A stretch of DNA of 64,000 bases, taken from assembly GCA_019454225.1 (NCBI GenBank), contig CP075370.1, forward strand, positions 434,001 to 498,000, written 5' to 3'. The notes beneath the pieces were generated by a model, which saw only the letters and a list, made by a program, of their open reading frames with translations, was not told where the DNA came from and ran no database searches. This DNA comes from Paracoccaceae bacterium. Lineage in GTDB: Bacteria > Pseudomonadota > Alphaproteobacteria > Rhodobacterales > Rhodobacteraceae. Both the position numbers and the translations under genes were made by a program. Shown in pieces: positions 8,388-16,706 of this stretch. Each line of letters opens with the position of its first letter. The stretch's first letter is position 1.

Positions 8388-8483
8388 TCCGAACCCGGCG
8401 ATACTGCCCAAAATCCGCCGCAATCCGGCCCGATTGGTTCCATTGCGTCAACAATGACGTGATTCGGGCGGGACAACGGCGAA

Positions 8484-9086
8484 ATGGAAACGTCGAAGCG
8501 TGATGCGGTGCGCGGCCGGCTGCTGGGCATGATGCCAAGAGGGGCGGTCGCCGCCGAGATCGGTGTGTGGGAGGGCGGCTTCAGCCGCCGCATCCTCGAA
8601 CTCTGCGATCCGGTGTGTCTGCACCTGATCGACCCCTGGCAGTATCTGCCGGAATTCAGGAACACAGGGTTCGGACGACCCAAGAACGCCGATCTCATGG
8701 ACAGCAAGTATCACGATGTCGTCGCCGCGTTCGGCAACGATCCGCGTGTGCGCATCCACCGCATGACTTCGGAGCAGGCGCTGTCCGCGCTGCCCGACGC
8801 GTCGCTCGACTGGGTCTATATCGACGGCAACCACAACGAGCCGTTCATCAGCCGGGATCTCGAACTCTGCCTTGCCAAGGTCAAGCCGGACGGGATCATC
8901 GCGGGCGACGATTTCAACTGGCAGTCCGACACACTGGGCGCGCCGGTGCGCCGCTCGGTCGAGGCGGTGATGGCGCAACTTGGCGATTGCGCGACGCTGC
9001 AACTGATGGCCAACCAGTATGTGATCCGCCTGCGCCGCAGCATCGAAGTCCGTGGCAATTTGGCCAGTCACGGTGTCGCTGCCTGA
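8484..9086 (+). CDS. Class I SAM-dependent methyltransferase (Methyltransf_24-like)
   Basis: The 200-residue protein has a Rossmann-type motif I (AEIGVWEGGFSRRIL, about 24-38), an acidic residue after the second strand (LHLIDPWQYL), and a motif near LDWVYIDGNHNEPF, followed by DGIIAGDDFNW. This layout is typical of small class I methyltransferases of the Methyltransf_24 group that often act on sugars or peptides, although the acceptor cannot be told here. It starts 96 bp after ahcY, and co-location of a methyltransferase with S-adenosylhomocysteine hydrolase is suggestive but not proof of a functional link. A perfect hairpin follows the stop. Confidence 0.75.
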   Translation: METSKRDAVRGRLLGMMPRGAVAAEIGVWEGGFSRRILELCDPVCLHLIDPWQYLPEFRNTGFGRPKNADLMDSKYHDVVAAFGNDPRVRIHRMTSEQALSALPDASLDWVYIDGNHNEPFISRDLELCLAKVKPDGIIAGDDFNWQSDTLGAPVRRSVEAVMAQLGDCATLQLMANQYVIRLRRSIEVRGNLASHGVAA

Positions 9087-9090
9087 TCGC

Positions 9091-9118
9091 GGCGCCGACA
9101 TTTCGCTTTGTCGGCGCC
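9091..9118 (+). terminator. Perfect 10-bp hairpin after the methyltransferase gene
   Basis: GGCGCCGACA and TGTCGGCGCC flank an 8-nt loop four bases after the methyltransferase stop. It lacks a following T run, so it may be an mRNA 3' stabiliser or a weak terminator. Its right arm overlaps the -35 of the candidate promoter for the next gene (TTGTCG at 9108, TAGCCT at 9130). Confidence 0.5.
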
Positions 9119-9195
9119 CCTCGGTGTCCTAGCCTTCGCCCGTGCCCCGACGGGGCCTCGCGTATGCAACAACACCAGGGGGGGTCGATCCGACC

Positions 9196-9537
9196 ATGAG
9201 CAAGCGTGACGAGAAGATCGCGAAATACGCCGACGACCTGCGCAAGAAGTGCGGGATGGAGCCCGACATGGCGCTGCTGACCAAGGTCACCATCGGCTGC
9301 GGCCCGTCGATCTACAACGCCGACAGCGAGACGGTCGCGGCCAGCGACCCCGAAGAACTGGCCCGTGTCCGCAACAACTTCCTGATCAAGAAGCTTGGCC
9401 TTCCCGAAGGCCCCGCGCTTGATGCCGCCATCGCTGCCGTGGTCGAGACTTATGGCAAGTCGGAACGCAACAAGCATCGCGCCGTCGTCTACTACATGCT
9501 GACCAAGCATTTCGGCAAGGAAGCCGTCTACGGCTGA
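9196..9537 (+). CDS. DUF2853 family protein
   Basis: The 113-residue cytoplasmic protein begins MSKRDEKIAKYADDLRKK and contains the family-typical blocks KVTIGCGPSIYNADSETV, NNFLIKKLGL and HRAVVYYMLTKHFGKEAVY, which nearly fill its length. DUF2853 is a small helical family common in alphaproteobacteria and has no known function. The ATG at 9196 is chosen because homologues start there, although the frame is open 18 codons further up. A candidate promoter, TTGTCG-N16-TAGCCT (9108-9135), lies upstream, so it is probably monocistronic. Confidence 0.85.
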   Translation: MSKRDEKIAKYADDLRKKCGMEPDMALLTKVTIGCGPSIYNADSETVAASDPEELARVRNNFLIKKLGLPEGPALDAAIAAVVETYGKSERNKHRAVVYYMLTKHFGKEAVYG

Positions 9538-9615
9538 CGCCCCTGCCGGGGGTCGGCGCGTCTTGTCATTCCCGTCGGGCTGCGCAACTGTGCGCCGTCC
9601 ATCCGGAAGGCACCG

Positions 9616-10812
9616 ATGACCGCCGATCCCCACGCCCCCGCCACGGCGGAAACCACCGTCGTTCCGATCATCCTTGCGGTTTCGCTGGGGCATCTTCTGA
9701 ACGATCTGATGCAGTCCCTGATCCCGGCGGTCTATCCGCTGCTCAAGGACAATCTGGCGCTGACCTTCACCCAGATCGGCATCGTCACGCTGGTGTTCCA
9801 GGGAACGGCCTCGATCCTGCAGCCGCTGGTCGGGCTTTACACCGACCGTCGGCCGTTGCCCTGGGCGCTGTCGGCCGGCATGGCCTCGACCGGCGTGGGG
9901 CTGGTCCTGCTGGCCCATGCGGACAGCTTCGGGACGGTCCTGCTGGCGGTGGCGCTGATCGGGCTGGGATCGTCGATCTTCCACCCCGAATCCTCGCGTA
10001 TCGCGCGGCTGGCCGCGGGGATGCGGCCCGGCTTTGCGCAGTCGGTGTTCCAGGTCGGCGGCAATGCCGGGTCGGCCATCGGCCCGCTGGCGGCGGCCTT
10101 CATCGTGCTGGACCGGGGGCAGGCGTCGATCGAATGGTTCGCGGTCGTGGCCCTGGCGGGCATGGCGCTGCTGTGGCTGGTGGGGCGGTGGTACATCGCG
10201 GTCGGTGCGGGGCGCGCCGTCGCCCGCAAGGCCCGCGCGCAGCGCAGCCCGGCGCATCCGCCCGCCGTGGTCCGGCTGGCGATGACGCTGCTGATCGTGC
10301 TGATGTTCTCGAAGTTCGTCTACACGGTGTCGTTCTCGAGCTACTACACCTTCTACCTGATCGAGCGTTTCGGCCTGTCGGTCGGGCAGTCCCAGATCGG
10401 GCTGTTCGTGTTCCTGGCCTTCGTCGCGCTGGGCACCTATGTGGGCGGACCGATCGGCGACCGGATCGGGCGGCGGCGGGTCATCCTGTGGTCGATCCTG
10501 GGGGTGCTGCCGCTGTCGCTGTCGTTGCCCTGGCTGCCGCTGCCTGCGACGATGGCGGTCAGCGCGCTTGCCGGGATGATCATGGCCTCGGCCTTTCCGG
10601 CGATGGTGGTCTACGCCCAGGACCTGATGCCGCAGCGCACGGGGATGGTGGCGGGGCTGCTGTTCGGGCTGGCCTTCGGGCTGGCGGCGGTGGGTGCGGC
10701 CGTGCTGGGCGTGATGGCCGACGCCTGGGGGATCGAGGCGGTCTACCGGATCTGTTCGGTGCTGCCGGCGCTGGGGCTGGTCGCGCTGCTGCTGCCCGAC
10801 CCGCGCGGCTGA
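9616..10812 (+). CDS. MFS transporter of the fosmidomycin-resistance (Fsr) type
   Basis: The 398-residue protein has about 12 hydrophobic segments in two halves separated by a basic loop near residues 200-220 (GRAVARKARAQR). Family marks are GHLLNDLMQSLIPAVYPLLK at the first membrane segment and GLGSSIFHPESSRIARLAAG around residues 115-134, both typical of Fsr-like drug/H+ antiporters. It probably exports small toxic compounds from the cytoplasm; the substrate is not determined by sequence. It stands alone and is followed by a 503-bp gap with a terminator-like hairpin. Confidence 0.85.
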   Translation: MTADPHAPATAETTVVPIILAVSLGHLLNDLMQSLIPAVYPLLKDNLALTFTQIGIVTLVFQGTASILQPLVGLYTDRRPLPWALSAGMASTGVGLVLLAHADSFGTVLLAVALIGLGSSIFHPESSRIARLAAGMRPGFAQSVFQVGGNAGSAIGPLAAAFIVLDRGQASIEWFAVVALAGMALLWLVGRWYIAVGAGRAVARKARAQRSPAHPPAVVRLAMTLLIVLMFSKFVYTVSFSSYYTFYLIERFGLSVGQSQIGLFVFLAFVALGTYVGGPIGDRIGRRRVILWSILGVLPLSLSLPWLPLPATMAVSALAGMIMASAFPAMVVYAQDLMPQRTGMVAGLLFGLAFGLAAVGAAVLGVMADAWGIEAVYRICSVLPALGLVALLLPDPRG

Positions 10813-11315
10813 TCCGGCGCATTCGTCGAAAAACCTGCGCGCTTCGAAATTGCGGCCGGGGCGTGATTCCCGGTATCACGGCAGCGCGGGGCAGCAAGCC
10901 CGGGACCTTTTCAGAACACGTGCGGTGCAAGGGGAGCACGTGGGGTGGATGAAGGGTCCCGTAGGGGTGCGGGGCCCTTCATTTCGTTCCGTCCAAGGCG
11001 GCTGTGTACCGGCGACGCGGCCAAGCGTCCCACGATGGGACATTTTCGAAGCACAGATATTTCAACAGGTTGACTGTCCGCCGGTAAGGGATTCTTAACG
11101 AACGGTCCGTCCAGACCCCACCCTGCCGGCGTCACGGCCGACGGTCGCCGCAGCGCGCGGAACCGCCACAGGGGTTGGCATCGCGGCGCAATCGCAGGGA
11201 CACATCGGCGCCGGATCGGGGATCGCGGGGCCGGTTGCAGGCGGCATGCGGCGCGCCGTGCATCATGCCCGCAACCGGGCTTCGGGCGAAGCGGGCGGAT
11301 ACCGCCGACGCGGCG
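10813..11315. other. 503-bp intergenic region, no supported protein gene
   Basis: Both flanking genes (Fsr-type MFS on plus, DUF1761 on minus) end here. I see no reading frame with recognisable protein features. It holds the hairpin at 10951-10980, a second short hairpin GTCCCA-CGA-TGGGAC at 11027-11041 followed by ATTTTC, and a TTGACT at 11070 with only a weak -10 17 bp on. A small RNA is possible but unproven. Confidence 0.5.
10951..10980 (+). terminator. Rho-independent-like terminator in the gap after the MFS gene
   Basis: An 11-bp stem (GAAGGGTCCCG paired with CGGGGCCCTTC, one G-U pair) with an 8-nt loop is followed by ATTTCGTT. It lies 139 bp after the MFS stop, so it could end a long 3' UTR or a separate small transcript. 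Confidence 0.5.
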
Positions 11316-11711
11316 CTAGACCAGGGTCAGCACCAGACCGATCAGCCCGCAGCCGCAGACGGCATAGCCGCCGTCGATCAGCGTCAGGCTGAAGGGCCGC
11401 ATGGCATAGGCGTTGTTGATCATGACCCAGGGCGCAATGAAGAAGGCACCGATGCCAAGGCCCGACACCAGCCCCGCACCGGGGGTTGCGACGCCACCCG
11501 CCGCGAAGACGTGGCGCATCATTCCGGCCACCAGCAGCATGCAGAGCGCCGAAAGGATGAAGGGCAGGGGGTTCATCCCCCCGGCGGGCTTGCCCTGCGC
11601 ATCGACCGGGACGCCCGAGGCGGCGATCCACTGTTTCGACAATGCCATGTACCAGACCGCACCCAGTATCCAGGCCGCGGCGGCGGCCAGCAGAACCGAA
11701 AGGATTCCCAT
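11316..11711 (-). CDS. DUF1761 family small membrane protein
   Basis: The 131-residue protein begins MGILSVLLAAAAAWILGAVWYMALSK, the characteristic first helix and WxxGxxWY motif of DUF1761, followed by three more hydrophobic segments (about 50-68, 78-96, 108-128). Family function is unknown. The frame is open upstream, and ATGs at 11723 and 11711 are both possible; the latter has GGGGGA just ahead and matches the family start. It lies 58 bp downstream of the EVE-domain gene on the same strand and may be the last gene of that run. Confidence 0.75.
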   Translation of the reverse strand: MGILSVLLAAAAAWILGAVWYMALSKQWIAASGVPVDAQGKPAGGMNPLPFILSALCMLLVAGMMRHVFAAGGVATPGAGLVSGLGIGAFFIAPWVMINNAYAMRPFSLTLIDGGYAVCGCGLIGLVLTLV

Positions 11712-11769
11712 CGCATCCCCCATGATTGGATCGCGCGCCCATGCTACGCCCCTGCGGGCGGCGATCAAG

Positions 11770-12189
11770 TCAGGGTTCGACGCCGCCCATGCCGCAGACG
11801 ATGCGCCATTCCTCGGGCGAGACAGGCTGCACCGACAGGCGGGTGTTGTTGACCAGCACCATCTTTTCCAGACCCGGCTGCACCTTGCATTCGTCCAGCG
11901 TGACCGCCCGCGCGAAGGGGCGCACGGCCTTGATCCACACGCAATCCCAGCGCGGGTCTTCGGTGGTGCTGTCGGGGGTGCTTTCGCGGGTGACCTGCAC
12001 GATGCCGACGACGGCCTTGCCGATGTTGGAATGATAGAAGAACCCGAGATCGCCGATCTTCATCGCCCGCATGTTGTTGCGCGCCTGATAGTTGCGCACG
12101 CCATGCCATTCCTCGCCCGCGTCGCCCCTGGCGACCTGATGGTCCCAGCCCCAGACATCGGGTTCGGACTTGAACAGCCAGTAGTTCAT
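11770..12189 (-). CDS. EVE domain-containing protein
   Basis: The 139-residue protein opens with MNYWLFKSEPDVWGWDH and contains GVRNYQARNNMRAMKIGDLGFFYHSN, the defining beta-barrel core of the EVE domain, a PUA-fold relative. EVE/YTH-like domains bind modified bases in RNA or DNA. This single-domain form is widespread in alphaproteobacteria and has no fixed role. The start codon overlaps the stop of the YciI-like gene in an ATGA, showing translational coupling in the tsaD-gpsA-yciI-EVE run. Confidence 0.88.
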   Translation of the reverse strand: MNYWLFKSEPDVWGWDHQVARGDAGEEWHGVRNYQARNNMRAMKIGDLGFFYHSNIGKAVVGIVQVTRESTPDSTTEDPRWDCVWIKAVRPFARAVTLDECKVQPGLEKMVLVNNTRLSVQPVSPEEWRIVCGMGGVEP

Positions 12190-12458
12190 CCCACCACCTT
12201 CTTCCACGCGCGGATCTCGACCCGGTCGAACAGCCCGGCCCTGGCGTAGGGGTCGGCCTCGGCCCAGGCGCGGGCCTCGTCCATCGTGGCCACGTCCAGC
12301 ACGATCAGGCTGCCGCACATCTCGCCCGCCGCGTCCAGGAACGGACCGGCCATGGTCACCACGCCGGTGGACCGGATATGTGCCAGATGGGCGGCGCGGT
12401 TGTCCTGGCGGGTCTGAAGGGCCCCGGGCCTGTCGGTGCAGATCAAGGCGTAAGGCAT
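12186..12458 (-). CDS. YciI family protein
   Basis: The 90-residue protein (MPYALICTDRPGALQTRQDNRAAHLAHI) has the YciI dimeric alpha/beta-barrel fold marks, with the conserved His in the RAAHLAHI helix and the AEADPYARAGLFDRVEIRAW block at the C-terminus. YciI-like proteins resemble muconolactone isomerase folds and have weak or unknown activities. A GGGAGG Shine-Dalgarno lies at the end of gpsA, whose stop is 2 bp upstream, and the stop overlaps the EVE gene start, so it is embedded in the operon. Confidence 0.87.
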   Translation of the reverse strand: MPYALICTDRPGALQTRQDNRAAHLAHIRSTGVVTMAGPFLDAAGEMCGSLIVLDVATMDEARAWAEADPYARAGLFDRVEIRAWKKVVG

Positions 12459-12460
12459 GG

Positions 12461-13414
12461 TCATTCCTCCCTGAGCGGGCGCGACAGAAGCGACTGGATC
12501 GCCTCGGCCACGCTGATATCGTTGTCGACAAGTTCCACCAATGCCGCAGTGATCGGCATCTCGACCCCCAGGCGGGCGGCGAGGGCCAGCGTGGCGCGGG
12601 CGGTGGCGACGCCCTCCACGGTGACGCCGGGGTCGAACGGTTCGCCCCGGCCCAGCGCCAGCCCGTAGCGGTAGTTGCGCGACTGGCCGGAGGTGCAGGT
12701 CAGCACCAGATCGCCAAAGCCCGAAAGGCCCATCAGCGTCTCGCGCCGTGCGCCGCAGGCCAGCGACAGGCGGGTGATCTCGGCAAAGCCGCGCGTCATC
12801 AGGGCCGCGCGGGCGCTTTCGCCCATGCCCTCGCCCATGGCCGCACCGCAGGCGATGGCGATGACGTTCTTGAGCGCGCCGCCCATCTCGGCGCCGGTCA
12901 CGTCGGAATTGGCATAGATCCGCAGCGAGGGCACGGCGATGGCGGCCTGCGCCGCCCGCACCGCCGCGGCATCCCGCCCGGCCAGCGTCAGCGCCGTGGA
13001 CAGTTGCCGCGCGATGTCGGCGGCGAAGGACGGGCCGGTCAGGATCATCGGCGTGGCGCGCGGGCAGGCGGCGGCGATCAGGGCGGTGGGCCCGGTCAGC
13101 GTGGTCAGGTCGATGCCCTTGCAGCAGGCGACCAGAACCCGCCCGTCCAGTTGCGCCGCATGGTCGGCAAGAAACCCGCGCAGCGCCTGCATGGGCAGCG
13201 CCAGCAACAGCGTTCCGCAGTCGTCCAGCGCGGAAAGGTCGCCGGTGACGGCGACGGCGGGCGGAACATCGACGCCCTCCAGGCGGGGGGTGCGGCGGCC
13301 GGTCTGCAGCGCGGCGGCGTCGCGCCGGGCCCAAAGCCGGACCGGGCGGCCGTAGACCGCCTGCACCACGGCCAGCGCCGTGCCGAACGCGCCCGCCCCC
13401 AGCACGCCGATCAT
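12461..13414 (-). CDS. gpsA: NAD(P)H-dependent glycerol-3-phosphate dehydrogenase
   Basis: GpsA reduces dihydroxyacetone phosphate to sn-glycerol 3-phosphate for phospholipid synthesis. The 317-residue protein has the N-terminal nucleotide-binding motif GAGAFGTAL at residues 5-13, the segment [11 protein letters not shown], the catalytic-lysine block [14 protein letters not shown], and the [19 protein letters not shown] motif of the substrate domain, all in the expected order. Its ATG overlaps the tsaD stop by 4 nt and its stop is 2 bp from the YciI-like start. The tsaD-gpsA pairing is common in Rhodobacterales. Confidence 0.97.
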   Translation of the reverse strand: MIGVLGAGAFGTALAVVQAVYGRPVRLWARRDAAALQTGRRTPRLEGVDVPPAVAVTGDLSALDDCGTLLLALPMQALRGFLADHAAQLDGRVLVACCKGIDLTTLTGPTALIAAACPRATPMILTGPSFAADIARQLSTALTLAGRDAAAVRAAQAAIAVPSLRIYANSDVTGAEMGGALKNVIAIACGAAMGEGMGESARAALMTRGFAEITRLSLACGARRETLMGLSGFGDLVLTCTSGQSRNYRYGLALGRGEPFDPGVTVEGVATARATLALAARLGVEMPITAALVELVDNDISVAEAIQSLLSRPLREE

Positions 13415-14487
13415 GCCTTTGCGCCCTTCTTGCCGCTGCCCAGCATCGGGGCGGCGGTGGCGTCGAGCGGCCAGCGGGGCCGGGCCGACAGGGTCATGCC
13501 ATCCCGTCCGCCCGCGCGGTACCGCTCGATCCCGGCCCAGGCGATCATCGCGGCATTGTCGGTGCAGAGCGCCAGCGGGGGGGCATGGAACGCGACGCCC
13601 GAGGCGGTGCAGACCGCCTGCAGCGCGGCCCGGATCGCGCCGTTCGCGGCGACGCCCCCGGCCACGGCGAAGGCCCCGACATCGGCGCGCCGCAGGGCGC
13701 GGCGCGTCTTTTCGGCCAGGACATCGGCCACCGCCGCCTGGAAGGCGGCGCAGATGTCGGCGCGGGCCTGCCGCCGCAGCCCGCCGTCGGCCTGCACCAT
13801 CGTGTCGCGCAGGCGCAGTACGGCCGTCTTGAGCCCGGAAAAGCTGAGATCGCAGTCCGGCCGGTCGAGCAGCGGGCGGGGCAGGCGGAACCGGCCGGGA
13901 TCGCCGGTGCGGGCCTCGGCCTCGACTGCGGGGCCGCCGGGCTGCGGCAGGCCAAGCACCTTGGCGACCTTGTCGAAGGCCTCGCCCGGGGCGTCGTCGA
14001 TCGAGCCGCCGAGGCGGGCGAAGGCGGTCGGCCCGGCGACGCGCAGGAACTGGCAGTGCCCGCCCGAGACCAGCAGCATCAGATAGGGATAGGCCAGCCC
14101 ATCGGTCAGGCGGGGGGTCAGCGCGTGCCCGGCGAGGTGGTTGACCCCCACCAGCGGAAGGCCGGTCGCGGCGGCGATGCCCTTGGCCAGCATCACCCCC
14201 GACAGCACCCCGCCGATCAGCCCCGGCCCCGCCGTCACCGCCACGGCATCAAGGTCGGCAAGGCCGATCCCCGCCTGCGCCAGCGCGGCCTCTACGCAGT
14301 GGTCCAGCCGTTCGGCATGGGCGCGGGCGGCGATCTCGGGCACGACACCGCCGAAGGCGGCATGCAGGCCGGTCTGCCCCTCGACCACCGACGACAGGAT
14401 CGCCGGGCCGGACGGCCCGTCGCGCACGACGGCGGCGGCGCTGTCGTCGCAGCTTGATTCGATGCCAAGGACGGTGAGAGGGGTCAT
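13411..14487 (-). CDS. tsaD: TsaD, tRNA N6-threonylcarbamoyladenosine transferase
   Basis: TsaD is the catalytic subunit that transfers the threonylcarbamoyl group to A37 of ANN-decoding tRNAs. The 358-residue protein starts [20 protein letters not shown], carries the metal-binding His pair in VNHLAGHAL, the [10 protein letters not shown] phosphate loop of the ASKHA fold, and [10 protein letters not shown] near the C-terminus. The ATG at 14487 is preferred over in-frame upstream codons because the IESSCD motif normally begins within the first 15 residues. It heads the minus-strand operon and is divergent from hemD across about 40 bp. Confidence 0.97.
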   Translation of the reverse strand: MTPLTVLGIESSCDDSAAAVVRDGPSGPAILSSVVEGQTGLHAAFGGVVPEIAARAHAERLDHCVEAALAQAGIGLADLDAVAVTAGPGLIGGVLSGVMLAKGIAAATGLPLVGVNHLAGHALTPRLTDGLAYPYLMLLVSGGHCQFLRVAGPTAFARLGGSIDDAPGEAFDKVAKVLGLPQPGGPAVEAEARTGDPGRFRLPRPLLDRPDCDLSFSGLKTAVLRLRDTMVQADGGLRRQARADICAAFQAAVADVLAEKTRRALRRADVGAFAVAGGVAANGAIRAALQAVCTASGVAFHAPPLALCTDNAAMIAWAGIERYRAGGRDGMTLSARPRWPLDATAAPMLGSGKKGAKA

Positions 14488-14528
14488 GCGCGTTGCCAGG
14501 TGATCACGCCCGGGGTAACACCCCGCCC

Positions 14529-15251
14529 ATGCCCGCTCAACCCCGCCCGCCCGAAGGTCATGCGCCGCGCATCCTGCTGACCCGGCCCGCCGCGCAGGGC
14601 ATGCGCTTTGCCCGTGACCTGCTGGCGCGGCTGCCGGGTGCCGAGATCCTGCACAGCCCGCTGTTGGCGCCCGCGTTCCTGTCGCCACCGCAGCCCGCCG
14701 CCATGCCGGATGCGGTGATCTTCACGTCGGAAACCGGGGTCGAGGCGGCGCGGCGGCTGGGCTGGCCGCTGCCCGACCGGGCCTGGTGCGTGGGCGACCG
14801 GACGGCGGCGGTGGCCACCGCCGCCGGGTTCCGGGCGCGGTCGGCGGGGGGCGATGCCGCCGCGCTGGTCGGGCTGCTGCTGGCAGGCCCCCGCAGCGGG
14901 CGACTGCTGCACCTGCGCGGCGCCGACAGCCGGGGCGAGGTGGCGGCGACCCTGGCGGCAGCGGGCATTCCCACAGATGAGGCGATCATCTATGAACAGC
15001 GGGCGCAACCGTTGCTGCCCGCCGCGCGGGCCTGGCTGGACCAGACGCGCAAGGTGATCGTGCCGTTGTTCTCGCCGCGGACGGCGCAGCTTTTCGCCGC
15101 CGAGGCATCACGCGCGCGGGCGCCGCTTCACATCGCCGCGCTCAGCGACGCTGTGGCGGCGGCGGCGCCGCCTGCGGCGCGCGTTTCGGTGGCGGCGCGG
15201 CCCGATGCGGCAGCAATGTCAGATTTGATTGACAGTCTGACTGTCAATTGA
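14529..15251 (+). CDS. hemD: Uroporphyrinogen-III synthase
   Basis: HemD closes and inverts ring D of hydroxymethylbilane to give uroporphyrinogen III, the precursor of heme, bacteriochlorophyll and cobalamin. The family is poorly conserved, but the 240-residue length, the opening [18 protein letters not shown], the [18 protein letters not shown] segment and the [18 protein letters not shown] block fit it. Context supports it, since the Mic60- and HemY-like genes follow, as in other alphaproteobacteria. The ATG at 14529 is chosen over a CCA-proximal in-frame codon at 14493. The last nine codons are part of a perfect 21-bp inverted repeat. Confidence 0.88.
   Translation: MPAQPRPPEGHAPRILLTRPAAQGMRFARDLLARLPGAEILHSPLLAPAFLSPPQPAAMPDAVIFTSETGVEAARRLGWPLPDRAWCVGDRTAAVATAAGFRARSAGGDAAALVGLLLAGPRSGRLLHLRGADSRGEVAATLAAAGIPTDEAIIYEQRAQPLLPAARAWLDQTRKVIVPLFSPRTAQLFAAEASRARAPLHIAALSDAVAAAAPPAARVSVAARPDAAAMSDLIDSLTVN
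15228..15248. promoter_or_regulatory. Inverted repeat at the 3' end of hemD
   Basis: ATTGACAGT and ACTGTCAAT form a perfect 9-bp inverted repeat with a 3-nt spacer, ending one base before the hemD stop. The stretch is AT-rich relative to the surroundings. It could act as an operator for the downstream gene pair or as an RNA hairpin that ends or protects hemD mRNA. Confidence 0.45.
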
Positions 15252-15285
15252 TCCTGTCATTCTTGCCTGCGGCAACCGGCCCGCC

Positions 15286-15314
15286 TTGAGGGGTGCGGCA
15301 CCTGCCGCTAGGGT
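15286..15314 (+). promoter_or_regulatory. Candidate promoter of the Mic60/HemY-like pair
   Basis: TTGAGG (15286-15291) and TAGGGT (15309-15314) have a 17-bp spacer and lie about 64 bp upstream of the Mic60-like start. The -10 shares the TAGnnT form of the regA candidate promoter. Confidence 0.35.
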
Positions 15315-15377
15315 TTGCGCGGTGGACGCGGCCGAGTCAGGCATCGCGCGACCCCGTGTCCGGCAGGGAGGCAGACC

Positions 15378-16703
15378 ATGGCAAGCCGAAAAACACCGCG
15401 CACGGAGGCCGACGCCGCCCCGGATGCACCGCTGCCCGAACCGGCACATGACCCGCAGACCCCCGAAGAATCGCCCGCACCCTCTGATGGGCCGGCCGCG
15501 CCGCCCGATCCGCCGTCACCCGATCTGCCGCCGCGCGATCCGGAACCCGAGCCGACGCTCCTGGTATTGACGGCCGACCCGCCGCCCGCAGAGCCCGAAC
15601 CCGCGACGGCGAAGGCCGACCCCGCGCCAGCGCCGCCCCGGGCCGAGCCGGTTGCGCCGCGTCGGGCATCGCCGGTGCTGCCGTTCCTTGGTGGCGTGCT
15701 GGCCGCGGGCCTGGGCTTTGCCGTGGCGCAGGTTGTGCCGCAGGGCTGGCCGCTGGCCGGAACCCAGGCGCTGGAGGCGCGTGTGGCGGCGCAGCAGTCG
15801 GAACTTGAGCGTCTGGCGGCGGCCGAGGCGGAAACCCGCGCGGCGCTTGCCGCGCTGCCCCCACCGGCGGCCGGGCCCGACCTGGCGCCGCTGACGGCCC
15901 GGCTGGACGCGATCGAATCGCGCCTGGGCACCCTGACGGTTCCGCCCGATCCGACCGCCCGGCTGGAGATGATCGAGGGGCGGATCGCCGTGCTGGAAAC
16001 CCTGCCGCCGCCGACGGGTGAACCGGGCGACCCTGCTGCCATGGCCGCCCTGCAGCGCGACCTTGCCACCCTGCGGGCGGAACTGGCGTCGGTGGCCGAG
16101 CGACAGGCGCAGGCCAGCGCCGATACCGCCGCTGCGGCCGAGGCTGTACAGGCGGCCCTGCGCGAGGCCGAGGCCGAGGCGGCGCAGCTCAAGGCCGCTG
16201 CCGAGGAAACCGCCCGCGCCGCGCTGAGCCGCGCGGCGCTGGGCCGGGTGCTGGCGGCCATCGAATCGGGGGCGGCCTTTGCCCAGCCGCTGGATGACCT
16301 GGCCGGGAACGGCGTCGAGGTGCCCGACGCCCTGCGCGCCGCCGCGACCGGCGTGCCGACCCTGGCGACGTTGCAGGAGGATTTCGCCGACCCCGCCCGT
16401 GCCGCGCTGGAATCCGCGCTGCGCGCCGATCCGGGCGAGGGCGCGGTGGACCGGCTTGCCACCTTCCTGCGCAGCGCGACCGGCGCGCGGTCGCTGACGC
16501 CGCGCGACGGAACCGACCCGGACGCCATCCTGTCGCGGGCCGAAGGGCACCTGCGTGAGGGCCGCCTGTCCGAGACGCTGGCGGAACTCGCCACCCTGCC
16601 CGAGGTGGCGCAGCCCGCCCTGGCCGGTTGGGTGGCGCGGGCGCAGACGCGGCTGAATGTTCAGACCGCTGCCGCCGAACTGGCCGCGCGGGTGGGGGAA
16701 TAG
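15378..16703 (+). CDS. Alphaproteobacterial mitofilin/Mic60-like inner membrane protein
   Basis: The 441-residue protein has a proline/glutamate-rich cytoplasmic N-terminus (about 1-95), one membrane segment (about 99-120), a long alanine/glutamate-rich coiled-coil region (about 125-300) and a helical C-terminal domain (about 300-441). This order, the length and the location between hemD and a HemY-like gene match alphaproteobacterial Mic60, the bacterial relative of mitochondrial mitofilin, which supports intracytoplasmic membrane formation and envelope contact sites in Rhodobacter-type bacteria. The ATG at 15378 follows GGGAGGCAG. It probably forms an operon with the next gene, 3 bp downstream. 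The function rests on family and synteny, as low-complexity sequence limits motif evidence. Confidence 0.78.
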   Translation: MASRKTPRTEADAAPDAPLPEPAHDPQTPEESPAPSDGPAAPPDPPSPDLPPRDPEPEPTLLVLTADPPPAEPEPATAKADPAPAPPRAEPVAPRRASPVLPFLGGVLAAGLGFAVAQVVPQGWPLAGTQALEARVAAQQSELERLAAAEAETRAALAALPPPAAGPDLAPLTARLDAIESRLGTLTVPPDPTARLEMIEGRIAVLETLPPPTGEPGDPAAMAALQRDLATLRAELASVAERQAQASADTAAAAEAVQAALREAEAEAAQLKAAAEETARAALSRAALGRVLAAIESGAAFAQPLDDLAGNGVEVPDALRAAATGVPTLATLQEDFADPARAALESALRADPGEGAVDRLATFLRSATGARSLTPRDGTDPDAILSRAEGHLREGRLSETLAELATLPEVAQPALAGWVARAQTRLNVQTAAAELAARVGE

Positions 16704-16706
16704 CCG

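Noticed and set aside
12380-14086. A 568-codon plus-strand frame opposite gpsA and tsaD
   Set aside because: gpsA and tsaD have complete catalytic motifs, while the antisense frame is compositionally biased and motif-free.
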